Both the position numbers and the translations under genes were made by a program. This document shows positions 43,420-52,559 of a DNA stretch of 64,000 nucleotides, in pieces (position 1 is the stretch's first letter; the number at the start of each line of letters is the position of its first letter). The notes under the pieces were generated by a model that did not search any database, was not told where the DNA came from, and worked only from the letters and a program-made list of their open reading frames with translations. Origin of the DNA: Gordonia malaquae NBRC 108250 (GTDB lineage Bacteria; Actinomycetota; Actinomycetes; Mycobacteriales; Mycobacteriaceae); the NCBI RefSeq assembly GCF_000344135.1, contig NZ_BAOP01000014.1, forward strand, positions 1 through 64,000, given 5' to 3'.

Positions 43420-45915
43420 ATGGGAACTGGATTCCAGGGCGCGATGCTGCGTGCACTCGGCGCGAAGAACCATCCGGCGACGGTCACCGGCGTCCGGTGG
43501 ATCACCGACCACGTCGTTCGCATCGACTTCAGCTGCACCGAGATCATGTACCCGGCAGGCGAGAAGCCGACCGCCTGGATCCGTGCATGGTTTCCCGACG
43601 CAGACAATCCGTCCAAGTTCCACCAGCGCGGATACACCTTCGTCGACCCGGACCCGGCCGCCGGGACGTTTGCGCTGTGCTTTCTCGTCCACGAACCGGC
43701 AGGTCCGGCGTCGACGTGGGCCCGAACCGCGTCGATCGGCGACGAACTGCTGATGACCAGGCTCAGCGGTGACGGCTACGACGTGCCCGAGGACCCGCTC
43801 GGGTACCTGCTGCTCGGCGACGTCGCATCGTGGCCCGCGTTCGTCTCCCTGGTCGAGAAGATTCCGGCAGGCGTGCCGATCCGGATGGTTCTGGAGTATC
43901 AGAACGACGACGACCTCGACCTTCCCATGCCCGCTCACGACGGCCTGACCATCGATTGGGTGCCGACGAGCCCCGACCGCCGCGCGCTGGTGGACGCCAT
44001 CGGCGACGACGACTACCGCGGGTGGGCCACCTGGGTGACCGCCGAAAGTACCGCGGTGCGGCTGGCGAAGTCCGCGCTGGCACGCGATCACGGCCACAAC
44101 AAGGCTACGATGCACGCGCAGGCGTACTGGGCTGCCGGCCGTGCGATGGGCAAGCAGGCGGATGTGGACATCGCCGCCGACGCGCCGGATGTCCGGGAAG
44201 AGACCTCCACGAAGGCCACGTCGGTGCTCGCCCCCGCCGTGCCGGCGATGGTCATCGCCGGATTGTTCGCACTGGTCCTCGCGGTGCTCGAGGTGATCCC
44301 ACTCGTCCTCTTCGCCGAACTGGCTCGACGACTCGTGTTTGGCGCCGAACGAGCCGAACTCGTCGGCGTTGGTGTCACGGCGTTGATCGTGCTGGTCGCA
44401 GGCGGCGTGGGCAGCGCCCTCTTGATCGCCGTCATGCACTTCTACGACCAGGTGTATGCGGCGGCGCTGCGCCGCCGGGTGCTCGACAAACTGTCGCGAC
44501 TCCCGCTCGGATGGTTCGCCGGGCGACGCCACTCCGACGTCCGCAAGTCAGTGCAGGACGACGTCTCCGGACTGCATTATCTGATCACGCATGCGGTGCC
44601 CGACGTCATCGCCGCGATCGTCACACCGCTGGTGATTCTCGGATACCTGTTCTCCGTCGACTGGCGTCTCGCGCTGGTGCTGCTTGTCCCGGTGATCGTG
44701 TACGTCGTGATGATGGGCCGCCTGGCCACAGCCGACAAACCGCGTTTGACCAGGCGAATGCAGTGGTACGCGACGCTTCCCGGCGATGCAGAGCGATTCA
44801 TCGGCGGGCAGCAGACCTCGCGTGTGTTCGGCGATAGGGCGACCGTCGATCTGCCCGGCGAGGTGCGGCGCCTCACCGATTTCGTGAAGGACTGGCAGAA
44901 CGCGACTGTCGGCACCAAGTCGGTCCTGTTGCAGCTCAATCGACCGATGACGTCGATGGTGCTGGTCTGCCTCGCCGGCACCGCGTTGATCACCGCGGGC
45001 TGGATGGATGCTTTCGCGGTCCTGCCGTTCCTGATTCTCGGGACGTCGTTCGGCGACCGACTTCTCGGCGCGTCGTTCGCCGCCAACGGGCTGCGTGAGG
45101 GGATGGAGGCCAAGGCCGGCCTCGACCTGCTCCTGACCACCGGGGAGCTTCCTCTCGCCGACGACGACGTGCCGCCCACCTCCGGACCTGCGACCGTCGC
45201 GCTGCGCGGGGTCACGTTCGGGTACACGCCCGGACGCCCGGTGCTCGACAACGTCGATCTCCGACTCGCGGCCGGAACGACGACCGCGCTCATCGGGCCG
45301 TCCGGGGCCGGAAAATCGACGGTCGCGGCGCTGGTGGCACGACTCTGGGACCCGACATCGGGCACGGTGCTGATCGACGGCGTCGACTATCGAGATGTGC
45401 CCGAAGCGCAGTTCCGCAGCCAGGTCGCCGTGGTGTTGCAGGACGTGCAGCTCGTCCGCGGGACCATCGCCGACAACATCGCGCTCGGGATGCCGGACGT
45501 CGACCGGTCGGCGGTCGTGGAGGCCGCGCGCGCCGCGTACATCGATGACGTGGTCTCGACGTTGCCCGACGGATACGACACCGTCGTGGACCGCGAGAGT
45601 CTGTCCGGTGGCCAGCGGCAACGCATCGCGATCGCCCGCGCCATCCTCGGAGATCCGCGGCTGGTGGTGCTCGACGAGGCCACCGCAGCCGCTGATCCCG
45701 ATTCCGAATGGGAGGTGCGACAGGGTCTCACTCGGCTGCTCGACGGCCGGACGGTACTCGTCGTCGCACATCGTCTGCACACGGTCGCCGATTCGGACCG
45801 CATCGTGGTGCTCGACGGCGGGCGGATCGTCGAGCAAGGACCACCGGCCGAACTGCTCGAGGCGGGTGGGCGATACGCGGCGATGACCGCACAAGCACAG
45901 GAGGCGCTCCGATGA
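43420..45915 (+). CDS. irtA: Mycobactin-type siderophore ABC transporter IrtA (SIP domain fusion)
   Basis: 831 residues: an N-terminal siderophore-interaction (FAD-binding ferric reductase) domain of about 250 residues (ITDHVVRIDFSC, GYTFVDPD), then six transmembrane helices (about 275-560), then an ABC ATPase with Walker A GPSGAGKST near 627, signature LSGGQ near 728 and Walker B LVVLDEATAA near 753. With IrtB it imports ferric mycobactin/carboxymycobactin-type siderophores and reduces the iron. Controlled by the iron box just upstream; its stop overlaps irtB (ATGA). Confidence 0.95.
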   Translation: MGTGFQGAMLRALGAKNHPATVTGVRWITDHVVRIDFSCTEIMYPAGEKPTAWIRAWFPDADNPSKFHQRGYTFVDPDPAAGTFALCFLVHEPAGPASTWARTASIGDELLMTRLSGDGYDVPEDPLGYLLLGDVASWPAFVSLVEKIPAGVPIRMVLEYQNDDDLDLPMPAHDGLTIDWVPTSPDRRALVDAIGDDDYRGWATWVTAESTAVRLAKSALARDHGHNKATMHAQAYWAAGRAMGKQADVDIAADAPDVREETSTKATSVLAPAVPAMVIAGLFALVLAVLEVIPLVLFAELARRLVFGAERAELVGVGVTALIVLVAGGVGSALLIAVMHFYDQVYAAALRRRVLDKLSRLPLGWFAGRRHSDVRKSVQDDVSGLHYLITHAVPDVIAAIVTPLVILGYLFSVDWRLALVLLVPVIVYVVMMGRLATADKPRLTRRMQWYATLPGDAERFIGGQQTSRVFGDRATVDLPGEVRRLTDFVKDWQNATVGTKSVLLQLNRPMTSMVLVCLAGTALITAGWMDAFAVLPFLILGTSFGDRLLGASFAANGLREGMEAKAGLDLLLTTGELPLADDDVPPTSGPATVALRGVTFGYTPGRPVLDNVDLRLAAGTTTALIGPSGAGKSTVAALVARLWDPTSGTVLIDGVDYRDVPEAQFRSQVAVVLQDVQLVRGTIADNIALGMPDVDRSAVVEAARAAYIDDVVSTLPDGYDTVVDRESLSGGQRQRIAIARAILGDPRLVVLDEATAAADPDSEWEVRQGLTRLLDGRTVLVVAHRLHTVADSDRIVVLDGGRIVEQGPPAELLEAGGRYAAMTAQAQEALR

Positions 45916-47606
45916 TCTTCACCGACCTTGCTGCGGTCACCGGCGGGACACATCGTGCCGACCGGGCAGCCTTTTACGGACTGACGATCTTCTCGACAAT
46001 CCTGCAAGCCGCTGCCACGATCGGCCTGATACCGGTGCTCGCGGCGCTTTTCGGTGACGAGCCGGCCGATGCGTGGCCGTGGGTGGCGATGATGGCGGCG
46101 GCGCTGATCGTCGGATGGGCGACCGACATGGCCGTCACCAAAGCCGGCGTCCGAGTCGGATTCGGCGTGATCGACGCGGCGGAACGGGCGGGTGTGCAGG
46201 CGATCCGGACGCTTGACACCGCCGACCTGCACGGTGAGCGCGCATCGATGCTCCGTGACCTCGTCGCGAAGTCGGGACCGGACGCCGTGTCGGCGATCGT
46301 CCTGCTGTTCTCCCCGCTGATCCGAGCGGCTCTCCTCGTGCCGTTCCTGTCGATCGGCCTGTTCCTGGTGTCGTGGCAACTCGGCCTCGTCGGTCTCGTG
46401 GCCGGAGCCGCCCTGTTCGGCGCGTTCTTCCTCAGTCGACGCGCCGTGGCGAAGGCCGAGGACGGATTCGCTGCCGCCGGCCGCGAACTCGACGACCGGA
46501 TGCTGGAGTACGCGTGGGCACAGCCGACACTGCGAGCCGCCGGTGTGGGGCCGCGCCTGGTCGACGGCGTGATCTCCAGGTCTCGCAGTCGTGGCTTCCG
46601 CCTGCTCGCGTGGCAGATCCCCGGGGACATCCTGTTCAGCGTGGTCGGACAGATCGTGCTCATCGCGCTAGGCGTCACGGCGGGCGCCCTGTACCTGTCC
46701 GACGACCTGTCCGGATCGACGGCGGCCGCGCTCATCGTCGTCGCCTTGCGCATGGTCGAGAGCACCGGATCTCTGTCGTTGCTGGCGACGCCGTACGCGG
46801 GAATCCAACGGACGCTCGCCGACCTGCGGGAACTCGTCGAGTCCGAGGTCGCCGTCCAGACATCGGCTGACGGCGCGGACGGCCCGGTCGACGTCGTCCT
46901 GGAGGCGGTCGACTACAGCTATCCGGACGGAACTCGTGCGCTGGACGGTGTTGATCTGACGTTCCGTCGCGGTGAGATCACGGTGATCGTCGGACATTCG
47001 GGATCGGGCAAGTCGACGCTGCTCGATGTCGTCGCGGGCCTGCGCGAACCGTCAGGCGGACAAGTGTCGGTCGGTGGTTCGACGTCGGACGCGGACACGC
47101 GACTCGCGGGCTCCGCGGTCGTCTTCCAGACCACACTCCTTCGGCCCGGAACCGTCCGCGAGAACGTGATGACCGGAGACGCCGCCGACTTGGTGGAGAT
47201 CGCGGATCTCGCTCAGCTGGACTCCGTGTTGGCGGGCCTGCCCGACGGCTGGGAGTCGAAGATCGGTGAGGGTGGAAACACCCTGTCCGGAGGCGAACGC
47301 CAGCGGGTCGGTCTCGCTCGGGCACTGGCCAAACCGGCCGGTGTGCTGTTGGTGGACGAAGCGACGTCGTCGCTGGACGTGGTGACCGAACGGGCGGTCG
47401 TGGACTCGCTGCAGCGCATTCGGGGCACTCGCACGATCGTGGTCGTCACGCACCGTCCTGCGCTCGTGGCGATCGCCGATTCGGTCGTGGTGCTCGATGG
47501 CGGGCGTGTGGCCGAGTCCGGCCCTGTCGACGGTCTCCTCACAGGCGGCGGTGTGTTCGCCGATCTCTGGGAACGCTGGCGAGCGTCGGAGGGCTGGCAG
47601 GTCTGA
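45912..47606 (+). CDS. irtB: Siderophore ABC transporter IrtB
   Basis: 564-residue half-transporter: six helices in the first 310 residues, then the nucleotide-binding domain with Walker A GHSGSGKST near 361, signature LSGGE near 458 and DEATSSLD. It forms the heterodimer with IrtA. Its ATG overlaps the irtA stop. In M. tuberculosis Rv1348-Rv1349 sit in the same relative place downstream of the rph-lprD block, and the order is kept here. Confidence 0.95.
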   Translation: MIFTDLAAVTGGTHRADRAAFYGLTIFSTILQAAATIGLIPVLAALFGDEPADAWPWVAMMAAALIVGWATDMAVTKAGVRVGFGVIDAAERAGVQAIRTLDTADLHGERASMLRDLVAKSGPDAVSAIVLLFSPLIRAALLVPFLSIGLFLVSWQLGLVGLVAGAALFGAFFLSRRAVAKAEDGFAAAGRELDDRMLEYAWAQPTLRAAGVGPRLVDGVISRSRSRGFRLLAWQIPGDILFSVVGQIVLIALGVTAGALYLSDDLSGSTAAALIVVALRMVESTGSLSLLATPYAGIQRTLADLRELVESEVAVQTSADGADGPVDVVLEAVDYSYPDGTRALDGVDLTFRRGEITVIVGHSGSGKSTLLDVVAGLREPSGGQVSVGGSTSDADTRLAGSAVVFQTTLLRPGTVRENVMTGDAADLVEIADLAQLDSVLAGLPDGWESKIGEGGNTLSGGERQRVGLARALAKPAGVLLVDEATSSLDVVTERAVVDSLQRIRGTRTIVVVTHRPALVAIADSVVVLDGGRVAESGPVDGLLTGGGVFADLWERWRASEGWQV

Positions 47607-47910
47607 CACCACGGTTCCTCCGTGCACCGCAATGGACCGTCCTGCCAGGTGCCTGAGCACAGGATCGCTCGGCCGTTTGGATCCCGCGACACGCTCTCGA
47701 CCGAGGAATCGCAGGGTTCGCCGATGTCGTGTACGGAACCGTCGTCGTCCCCGTGCGTGACCCATCGCGGTGGTGCAGCCGAACCCATCTATGTGCCCGT
47801 AACGGCCGTGTTACCGCGACATGGCCGACCCCTCGCATCGTCACCCCAGCTCACTGTGCGTTTCCGGAACCTCCGACCATGGTGCGATACGACGATGAGG
47901 AGGCCGAAGG
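47607..47910. other. Intergenic region without identified gene
   Basis: 304 bp between irtB and the thioesterase gene. Open frames on both strands have no recognisable composition or motif. Besides GAGGAGG before the thioesterase start I see no strong repeat, hairpin or promoter. Confidence 0.5.
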
Positions 47911-48879
47911 ATGACGAGGAACGATCGTGAGATGACGCTGCGTTTCATGGCGGCGCCAACCGACGTGGCGACGATCGGCGGCGGTGTCCGGGGCGGGCGG
48001 ATCCTGGAGTGGGTCGACAAGGCGGCGTATGCGTGCGCGGCGGCATGGTCGGGCGGGTACAGCGTGACCGCGTACGTCGGGAACATCAGCTTCGGCCGGG
48101 ACATCGAGTCGGGCGACATCGTCGAAGTGACGGCGACCCTCGTCCACACCGGACGGACGAGCATGCACATCGAGTGCTCGGTGGCTTCCGCGGATCCTCG
48201 CGTCGGCACGTTCACCGAGGCGAGTCGATGTCTTCTGGTGTTCGTCTCGGTCGATGAGGAGGGGACCCCGACGCCCGTTCGACAGTGGGAGCCCGTCTGG
48301 GCGGCCGACGTCGCACGGTCGGACGCAGCGTGTGCCCGCACCGAGGTTCGGAACAGGATCACGGCGGCGATGAGCGACGCGGACTACTCCGGCACGTCAG
48401 CGGCGCTCAACGTCTCGACGCGCTTCTTGGCGGCCCCGACCGATGTCAACTGGGGCGGCAAGGCCCACGGTGGGCGGGTGATGGGGTGGATCGACGATGC
48501 CGCGTACCTGTGCGCGGTGCGCTGGTGGTCGGGGGAGGCGGTGACCGTCTACATGGGCGGGGTGCGCTTCTATCGGCCCATTCACATCGGTCAAGTGGTC
48601 GAGGTGCAGGCGCGTCTGATCCACACCGGCCGTCAGACGATGCACGTCGCCGTCCACGTGTACGCGCATTGGCCGCGGGAAGGACGTGAGACGAGGCGGC
48701 TCGCCGCGCATAGCCTGACTGTTCTGGCCGCTCTCGACGTGAACGGTGATGCCACCGACGTGAAGCCCTGGACCCCACAGCTCCCGAAAGACATCGCGCT
48801 CGACCTGCACGCGCGTGACCTGATCACGATTCGCGGCAAGCGCCGACCAGCCCGCGAACATCGGATGGTCGAGATCTGA
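47911..48879 (+). CDS. Acyl-CoA thioesterase with two hotdog domains
   Basis: 322 residues made of two tandem hotdog domains of the BACH/YciA type. The matching helix motifs are GGGVRGGRILEWVDKAAYACA (about 24-44) and GGKAHGGRVMGWIDDAAYLCA (about 187-207); each is followed by the same YVGNISFGRDI/YMGGVRFYRPI strand and LVHTGR/LIHTGR, so the halves are internal duplicates. Hydrolyses acyl-CoA to free acid in the cytosol; chain length unknown. GAGGAGG precedes the start. Confidence 0.88.
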   Translation: MTRNDREMTLRFMAAPTDVATIGGGVRGGRILEWVDKAAYACAAAWSGGYSVTAYVGNISFGRDIESGDIVEVTATLVHTGRTSMHIECSVASADPRVGTFTEASRCLLVFVSVDEEGTPTPVRQWEPVWAADVARSDAACARTEVRNRITAAMSDADYSGTSAALNVSTRFLAAPTDVNWGGKAHGGRVMGWIDDAAYLCAVRWWSGEAVTVYMGGVRFYRPIHIGQVVEVQARLIHTGRQTMHVAVHVYAHWPREGRETRRLAAHSLTVLAALDVNGDATDVKPWTPQLPKDIALDLHARDLITIRGKRRPAREHRMVEI

Positions 48880-48880
48880 C

Positions 48881-49492
48881 CTACTCGGTCGCGAGCCGGA
48901 CTCCGAAGCCGATGAGGGCGACGCCTGCGACGGCATCGATGCGTCGTCGGATACGCGGCGTCTGCATCCAGTTGGCGATCCGGCCCGCGGCGAGGACGAG
49001 GGCCGCGAAATACACGCAGGTCAGGGCTACGTAGAGCATTCCGAGGCCGAACGTGGTCCATGCTGCCGAGTAGCCGTCCGGCACAAAACCGGGCAGGAGC
49101 GTGATGAACAGGATGCCGATCTTGGGATTCAGAATGTCCGTGAGGAATCCCGCGAGGAACCCTCCTGCGCGCCCGTCGGCCGGCGCAGGCTCCGGTTGGG
49201 CAGGCAGGGCACGCATCGACCGCAGAGTCTGGACGCCCATCCAGACCAGGTAGACGCCTCCGACGATCTTCAGGATCTCGAAACCGATCTCGCTGGCTTG
49301 AAGCAGCGCGGACAGTCCGAGGACTGCGGCGATCACCCAGACGAGCAGTCCGCAGACGACGCCGAATGACGTCCGCACTCCGCCCGCCCGCCCGTCGCGT
49401 GTCAGGCCGCGGATCACTACAAGTGAGTCGGGTCCGGGGAGGATCACGAGGAGGACGGCCGCCACGGTGAAGGACGCGAGGGAGGCGAGCAT
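48881..49492 (-). CDS. LysE-family amino acid exporter
   Basis: 203-residue, six-helix membrane protein with the family motif LPGPDSLVVIRG near the N-terminus and DILNPKIGILFITLLPGF in the middle. Likely exports a basic or neutral amino acid; substrate unknown. An ATG three codons upstream (49501) is possible, but TAGTAT ends exactly 7 bases before the ATG at 49492, so I take the latter as the leaderless start. It ends one base after the convergent thioesterase gene. Confidence 0.88.
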   Translation of the reverse strand: MLASLASFTVAAVLLVILPGPDSLVVIRGLTRDGRAGGVRTSFGVVCGLLVWVIAAVLGLSALLQASEIGFEILKIVGGVYLVWMGVQTLRSMRALPAQPEPAPADGRAGGFLAGFLTDILNPKIGILFITLLPGFVPDGYSAAWTTFGLGMLYVALTCVYFAALVLAAGRIANWMQTPRIRRRIDAVAGVALIGFGVRLATE

Positions 49493-49499
49493 GTCGTCC

Positions 49500-49505
49500 A
49501 TACTA
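49500..49505 (-). promoter_or_regulatory. Leaderless -10 element of the lysE-like gene
   Basis: TAGTAT on the minus strand, 7 bases before the ATG at 49492; it overlaps the alternative ATG at 49501, which argues against that start. Confidence 0.6.
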
Positions 49506-49518
49506 AAGGCCGACAGTG

Positions 49519-49595
49519 TGACTGAAATCGTCCCAGGGAGCTGACTCCGAGGGCAGTGCGCCCTCGGAGTGCGGGCGTGGGGACGATTTCAGTCA
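49519..49595. repeat. Two-tier palindrome between tRNA-Leu and the lysE-like gene
   Basis: Outer stem TGACTGAAATCGTCCC (49519-49534) pairs exactly with GGGACGATTTCAGTCA (49580-49595); inner stem ACTCCGAGGGC (49544-49554) with GCCCTCGGAGT (49560-49570), 5-base loop. Nine unpaired bases lie on each side between the stems. It is 40 bases downstream of the tRNA 3' end and 14 bases upstream of the lysE -10 element, so it may end the tRNA transcript. Confidence 0.75.
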
Positions 49596-49634
49596 TCGCC
49601 CGACGCTCAGTGCCGCTTTTGCGGGCATGATCTG

Positions 49635-49716
<82 letters not shown>

Positions 49717-49758
49717 GCGACGCCGAATCGGGTCGGCGTGCGAAGAACACTGTACCGG

Positions 49759-49764
49759 TACGCT
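49759..49764 (+). promoter_or_regulatory. Leaderless -10 element of the methyltransferase gene
   Basis: TACGCT followed by 6 bases and the GTG at 49771. Confidence 0.5.
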
Positions 49765-49770
49765 CGGGCG

Positions 49771-51270
49771 GTGACGGCATACCCACTCTCAGATCCAGAC
49801 CTCGTCGACGCCCTTGGCGGGGCACTGCGTGCCGCGGACTTCTCCTCGGAGGGCATCGACGGTCTTCTCGGCGAGCAGGCGAGCACGGCGCTCGTCAACG
49901 GATCATGGTGGCCCGCGCTGCGTGCCACTCGCCGGGTCGACGCCGATCCTGCGCTCGCAACCCTCGTCAGGCTCTTTCTGCTCGGTTCCACCGAGCCCGA
50001 GTTCCAGGTCGCCGAAGCACTCGCTCCCGTGACGGTGCAGGCGCTCGTCGACGGAGGTGTGCTCGATCGGTTCGACGGTGGGGTCCGCGCGCTCCTCGAC
50101 ATCCGTCCTCACGGCAGTGACGCGTCCGACTACCTGGTGGTCGCCGATCAGGATGCGTCGATGCGTCCGGGCTCCGTTGAGCACGATCATGTGCTGGGCA
50201 TCGGCGGTGCGTCGATGTCGTTGGCGCAGGCTGTGATTCGCACTCCGGCCCGGCGTGCGCTGGACCTTGGAACCGGATGTGGTGTGCAGGCGCTCCACAT
50301 GGACGGCCACTGCGATGAGATCGTCGCCACCGACACCAATCCGCGGGCGCTCGCACTCGCGGCAGCGACGGCACGGCTCAACGGAATGCAGTGGGATCTG
50401 CGGGACGGCAGCTTGTACGAACCGGTCGAGGGGGAGACGTTCGACCTCATCGTCTCCAACCCGCCGTTTGTGGTCGGGACCGGAGCGCAGGACTACATCT
50501 ACCGTGACTCCGGCATCGTCGGAGACGGCGTCAGCAGGCAGCTGATCGAGAACGCCGCCACGTACCTCAACCCCGGTGGGATCGCGCAGATGCTCGCCAA
50601 CTGGGTGGTCTACGACGAGGAGCGCTGGGACGAACGCGTCCGAGCGTGGGTGGAGACCAGTGGTCTCGACGCCTGGGTGGTGCAGCGCGAACTCGCCGAT
50701 CCGATCAGTTACGTGTCCCTCTGGGTGTCCGACGCAGGCGAGTCGCCCGAGGACGCGGCCCGTCGAGGGGCGGACTGGCTCGACTGGTTCGAACGCGAGG
50801 GCATCGTCGGGATCGGCATGGGGTCGGTCACTCTCCGTCGGCCGCTGGAGGATCGTGCGGTGGACGTCACGATCGAGGAGATCACCGCGGCAGGGCAGGA
50901 AGTCACTGGTTTCGAGGCTCAGGCTTGGTGGCGACGCCGTGACTTCCTGCGCAACACATCCGACGAGGACCTCCTCGCCGCGCGTCTCACCACGCCTCCG
51001 GTCTTTCTGGAAACCCAGTCGCTTCCCGGGGACGAGGGCTGGCAGCAGGTCGGTGCGTCCGTCACCCGCCCGGGCGGTCCCGGGGCGGTGCTCGGCGTCG
51101 ACGAAGTGTTGACCGCGCTGCTCGCCGGCTGCCGCGGCCAGGTACCGCTGGCTGCGCTGATCACCCTGCTCGCCGACTTCCACGGTGTCGACGCCGACGC
51201 ATTGGCACAGGCCGCGTTGCCGTCTGTGCGCGACGCGATCGGCCGGGGGATCCTGCACGTCGCCGACTAG
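49771..51270 (+). CDS. SAM-dependent methyltransferase (NPPF type)
   Basis: 499 residues. An N-terminal helical region (about 1-140) precedes a class I methyltransferase core: ALDLGTGCGVQALHM (about 167-181), acidic loop IVATDTNPRAL, and SNPPFVVG (about 229-236). The NPPF signature is shared by enzymes that methylate amide or exocyclic nitrogens (PrmC/RsmC-like), so a ribosomal, release-factor or rRNA target is likely, but I cannot name it. The last 200 residues form a further domain. Start by the leaderless -10 six bases upstream. Ends 12 bases before the convergent plsC. Confidence 0.85.
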   Translation: MTAYPLSDPDLVDALGGALRAADFSSEGIDGLLGEQASTALVNGSWWPALRATRRVDADPALATLVRLFLLGSTEPEFQVAEALAPVTVQALVDGGVLDRFDGGVRALLDIRPHGSDASDYLVVADQDASMRPGSVEHDHVLGIGGASMSLAQAVIRTPARRALDLGTGCGVQALHMDGHCDEIVATDTNPRALALAAATARLNGMQWDLRDGSLYEPVEGETFDLIVSNPPFVVGTGAQDYIYRDSGIVGDGVSRQLIENAATYLNPGGIAQMLANWVVYDEERWDERVRAWVETSGLDAWVVQRELADPISYVSLWVSDAGESPEDAARRGADWLDWFEREGIVGIGMGSVTLRRPLEDRAVDVTIEEITAAGQEVTGFEAQAWWRRRDFLRNTSDEDLLAARLTTPPVFLETQSLPGDEGWQQVGASVTRPGGPGAVLGVDEVLTALLAGCRGQVPLAALITLLADFHGVDADALAQAALPSVRDAIGRGILHVAD

Positions 51271-51281
51271 GCGCCTCGACG

Positions 51282-51947
51282 TCAGCGTCGGGCGTACTCG
51301 TCGACGTACGGCAGGTCGCCGAGGCGGCGGATGGCGGCCATCAGGTCGTCGGTTGCCGCTCGAACATCGTGCTCGCGTCCCAGGATATCGTCTGTCGACA
51401 AGGGCTCGCCGATGTGAACCGTCACTGCTCCGCGACGAACCCGACGTGATCCGGCGGGCGTCACGTCGCGCGTCCCGGAGATCGCGACGGGGACGACAGC
51501 GGTGCCCGGCACTCGCGCAGCGACACGCATCGCACCCGTGTGGCCACGGTGCAACCTCCCGTCGGGAGACCGAGTGCCCTCGGGGTAGATGGCCCACGCC
51601 CGACCGCTGCGAAGGACTCGTTCGGCGGCGTCGAGGGCTGAGTGATCCCCGCCCGAACGGTCCACCGGGATCTGACCGGTGCCGGCGAAGAACGCTCGTG
51701 CAGCGCGTCCGCGAAGGCCGGAACCGGTGAAGTACTCGGCTTTCGCGAGAAACGACAGTCGTCGTCGGATCGCCAAGGGGAGGATCAACGAATCGATCTC
51801 GGCGAGGTGGTTCGACGCGACGATCACCGGTCCATCAGCGGGAACGTTGTCCCGGCCGATCACGGTGACGCTGATCCGCCGCCTGAGTGCAGGGCCGATG
51901 AGGACGTGTTTGCAGAGCGGGTACAGGACTGAGGCGGCAGTCGGCAT
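51282..51947 (-). CDS. plsC: 1-acyl-sn-glycerol-3-phosphate acyltransferase (PlsC family)
   Basis: 221-residue glycerolipid acyltransferase with the catalytic HX4D (ASNHLAEIDSLIL) and the phosphate-binding YPEGTRS, plus VVPVAISGT. It transfers acyl groups to lysophosphatidate or a similar acceptor at the membrane. The ATG at 51947 has GGAGG 6 bases upstream; the longer open frame runs into the divergent TetR gene. The paired GTAGACA-type operators lie directly between the two genes, so it is probably repressed by that TetR. Confidence 0.88.
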   Translation of the reverse strand: MPTAASVLYPLCKHVLIGPALRRRISVTVIGRDNVPADGPVIVASNHLAEIDSLILPLAIRRRLSFLAKAEYFTGSGLRGRAARAFFAGTGQIPVDRSGGDHSALDAAERVLRSGRAWAIYPEGTRSPDGRLHRGHTGAMRVAARVPGTAVVPVAISGTRDVTPAGSRRVRRGAVTVHIGEPLSTDDILGREHDVRAATDDLMAAIRRLGDLPYVDEYARR

Positions 51948-51965
51948 CGGTATCCTCCACGAGTG

Positions 51966-51980
51966 GTAGACAGTGTCTAC
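51966..51980. promoter_or_regulatory. TetR-type operator 1 (plsC/tetR)
   Basis: GTAGACAGTGTCTAC, perfect 15-base dyad around a central G, 19 bases before the plsC start. Confidence 0.65.
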
Positions 51981-52001
51981 TCGACATTCTGTGGTGCCTT
52001 C

Positions 52002-52016
52002 GTAGACACTGTCAAC
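52002..52016. promoter_or_regulatory. TetR-type operator 2 (plsC/tetR)
   Basis: GTAGACACTGTCAAC, the same dyad with two changes in the right arm, touching the TetR ATG at 52017. Its centre is 36 bp from that of operator 1. Confidence 0.6.
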
Positions 52017-52526
52017 ATGGAGGCCACGCGTGACCGTCTCGTGGCGGCAGGAGTCGAGATCGTCGACGAGTCGGGACTCAGCGCTGTCGGCATTCGAGCG
52101 GTGGCCGCGAGAGCCGGTGTCTCGCACGGTGCCCCGCGGCGATACTTTCCGACGCTGGAGAGCCTGCTCTCCGCGATCGCGGCGAGTGGCGTCGCCGACC
52201 TGGACCGAGTGCTGTCGCCCGCGATCGAGCACGGCATCGCCGACGCGGCTGTCGAGTACTGGCGATTCGCGCAGCGGCGACCGGGGATGTTCGAACTGAT
52301 CTTTCGTCACGATCTGCTCGACGGTGCAGGGGAGGATCTGCGGTCGAAGACGGGTCCGTGGTTTCGTGCGATCGTGTCTGCAGTCGGTGAACCCGACCGC
52401 GCGCTGACCTGCTGGGCCGCGGTCCACGGTCTGTGCGTCTTGGCGGCCACCCGAGTCCCCGACGCCGTCGGCGTGACCGTCGACGAGGACGTGATACGCC
52501 GCGTCGCAGCTGGATTCGGGCGCTGA
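52017..52526 (+). CDS. TetR-family transcriptional regulator
   Basis: 169 residues with a TetR helix-turn-helix (IRAVAARAGVSHGAPRRYFPT, about 28-48) and a TetR_C ligand domain (HDLLDGAGEDLRSK ... ALTCWAAVHGLCVLAA). I chose the ATG at 52017 over the frame start at 51963 because the latter would translate through both operators and the conserved HTH spacing fits the shorter protein; TAGACA lies 8 bases upstream. Divergent from plsC and likely an autorepressor. Confidence 0.85.
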   Translation: MEATRDRLVAAGVEIVDESGLSAVGIRAVAARAGVSHGAPRRYFPTLESLLSAIAASGVADLDRVLSPAIEHGIADAAVEYWRFAQRRPGMFELIFRHDLLDGAGEDLRSKTGPWFRAIVSAVGEPDRALTCWAAVHGLCVLAATRVPDAVGVTVDEDVIRRVAAGFGR

Positions 52527-52559
52527 GTCGGAACGTCGGACTGCAGTCGTCGCCTGCGG

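Noticed and set aside
47622-47930. 102-codon frame between irtB and the thioesterase gene
   Set aside because: No Shine-Dalgarno or -10 element, biased composition, and it overlaps the thioesterase start.
49903-51597. 564-codon minus-strand frame over the methyltransferase
   Set aside because: Antisense shadow; the plus-strand product has clear methyltransferase motifs.
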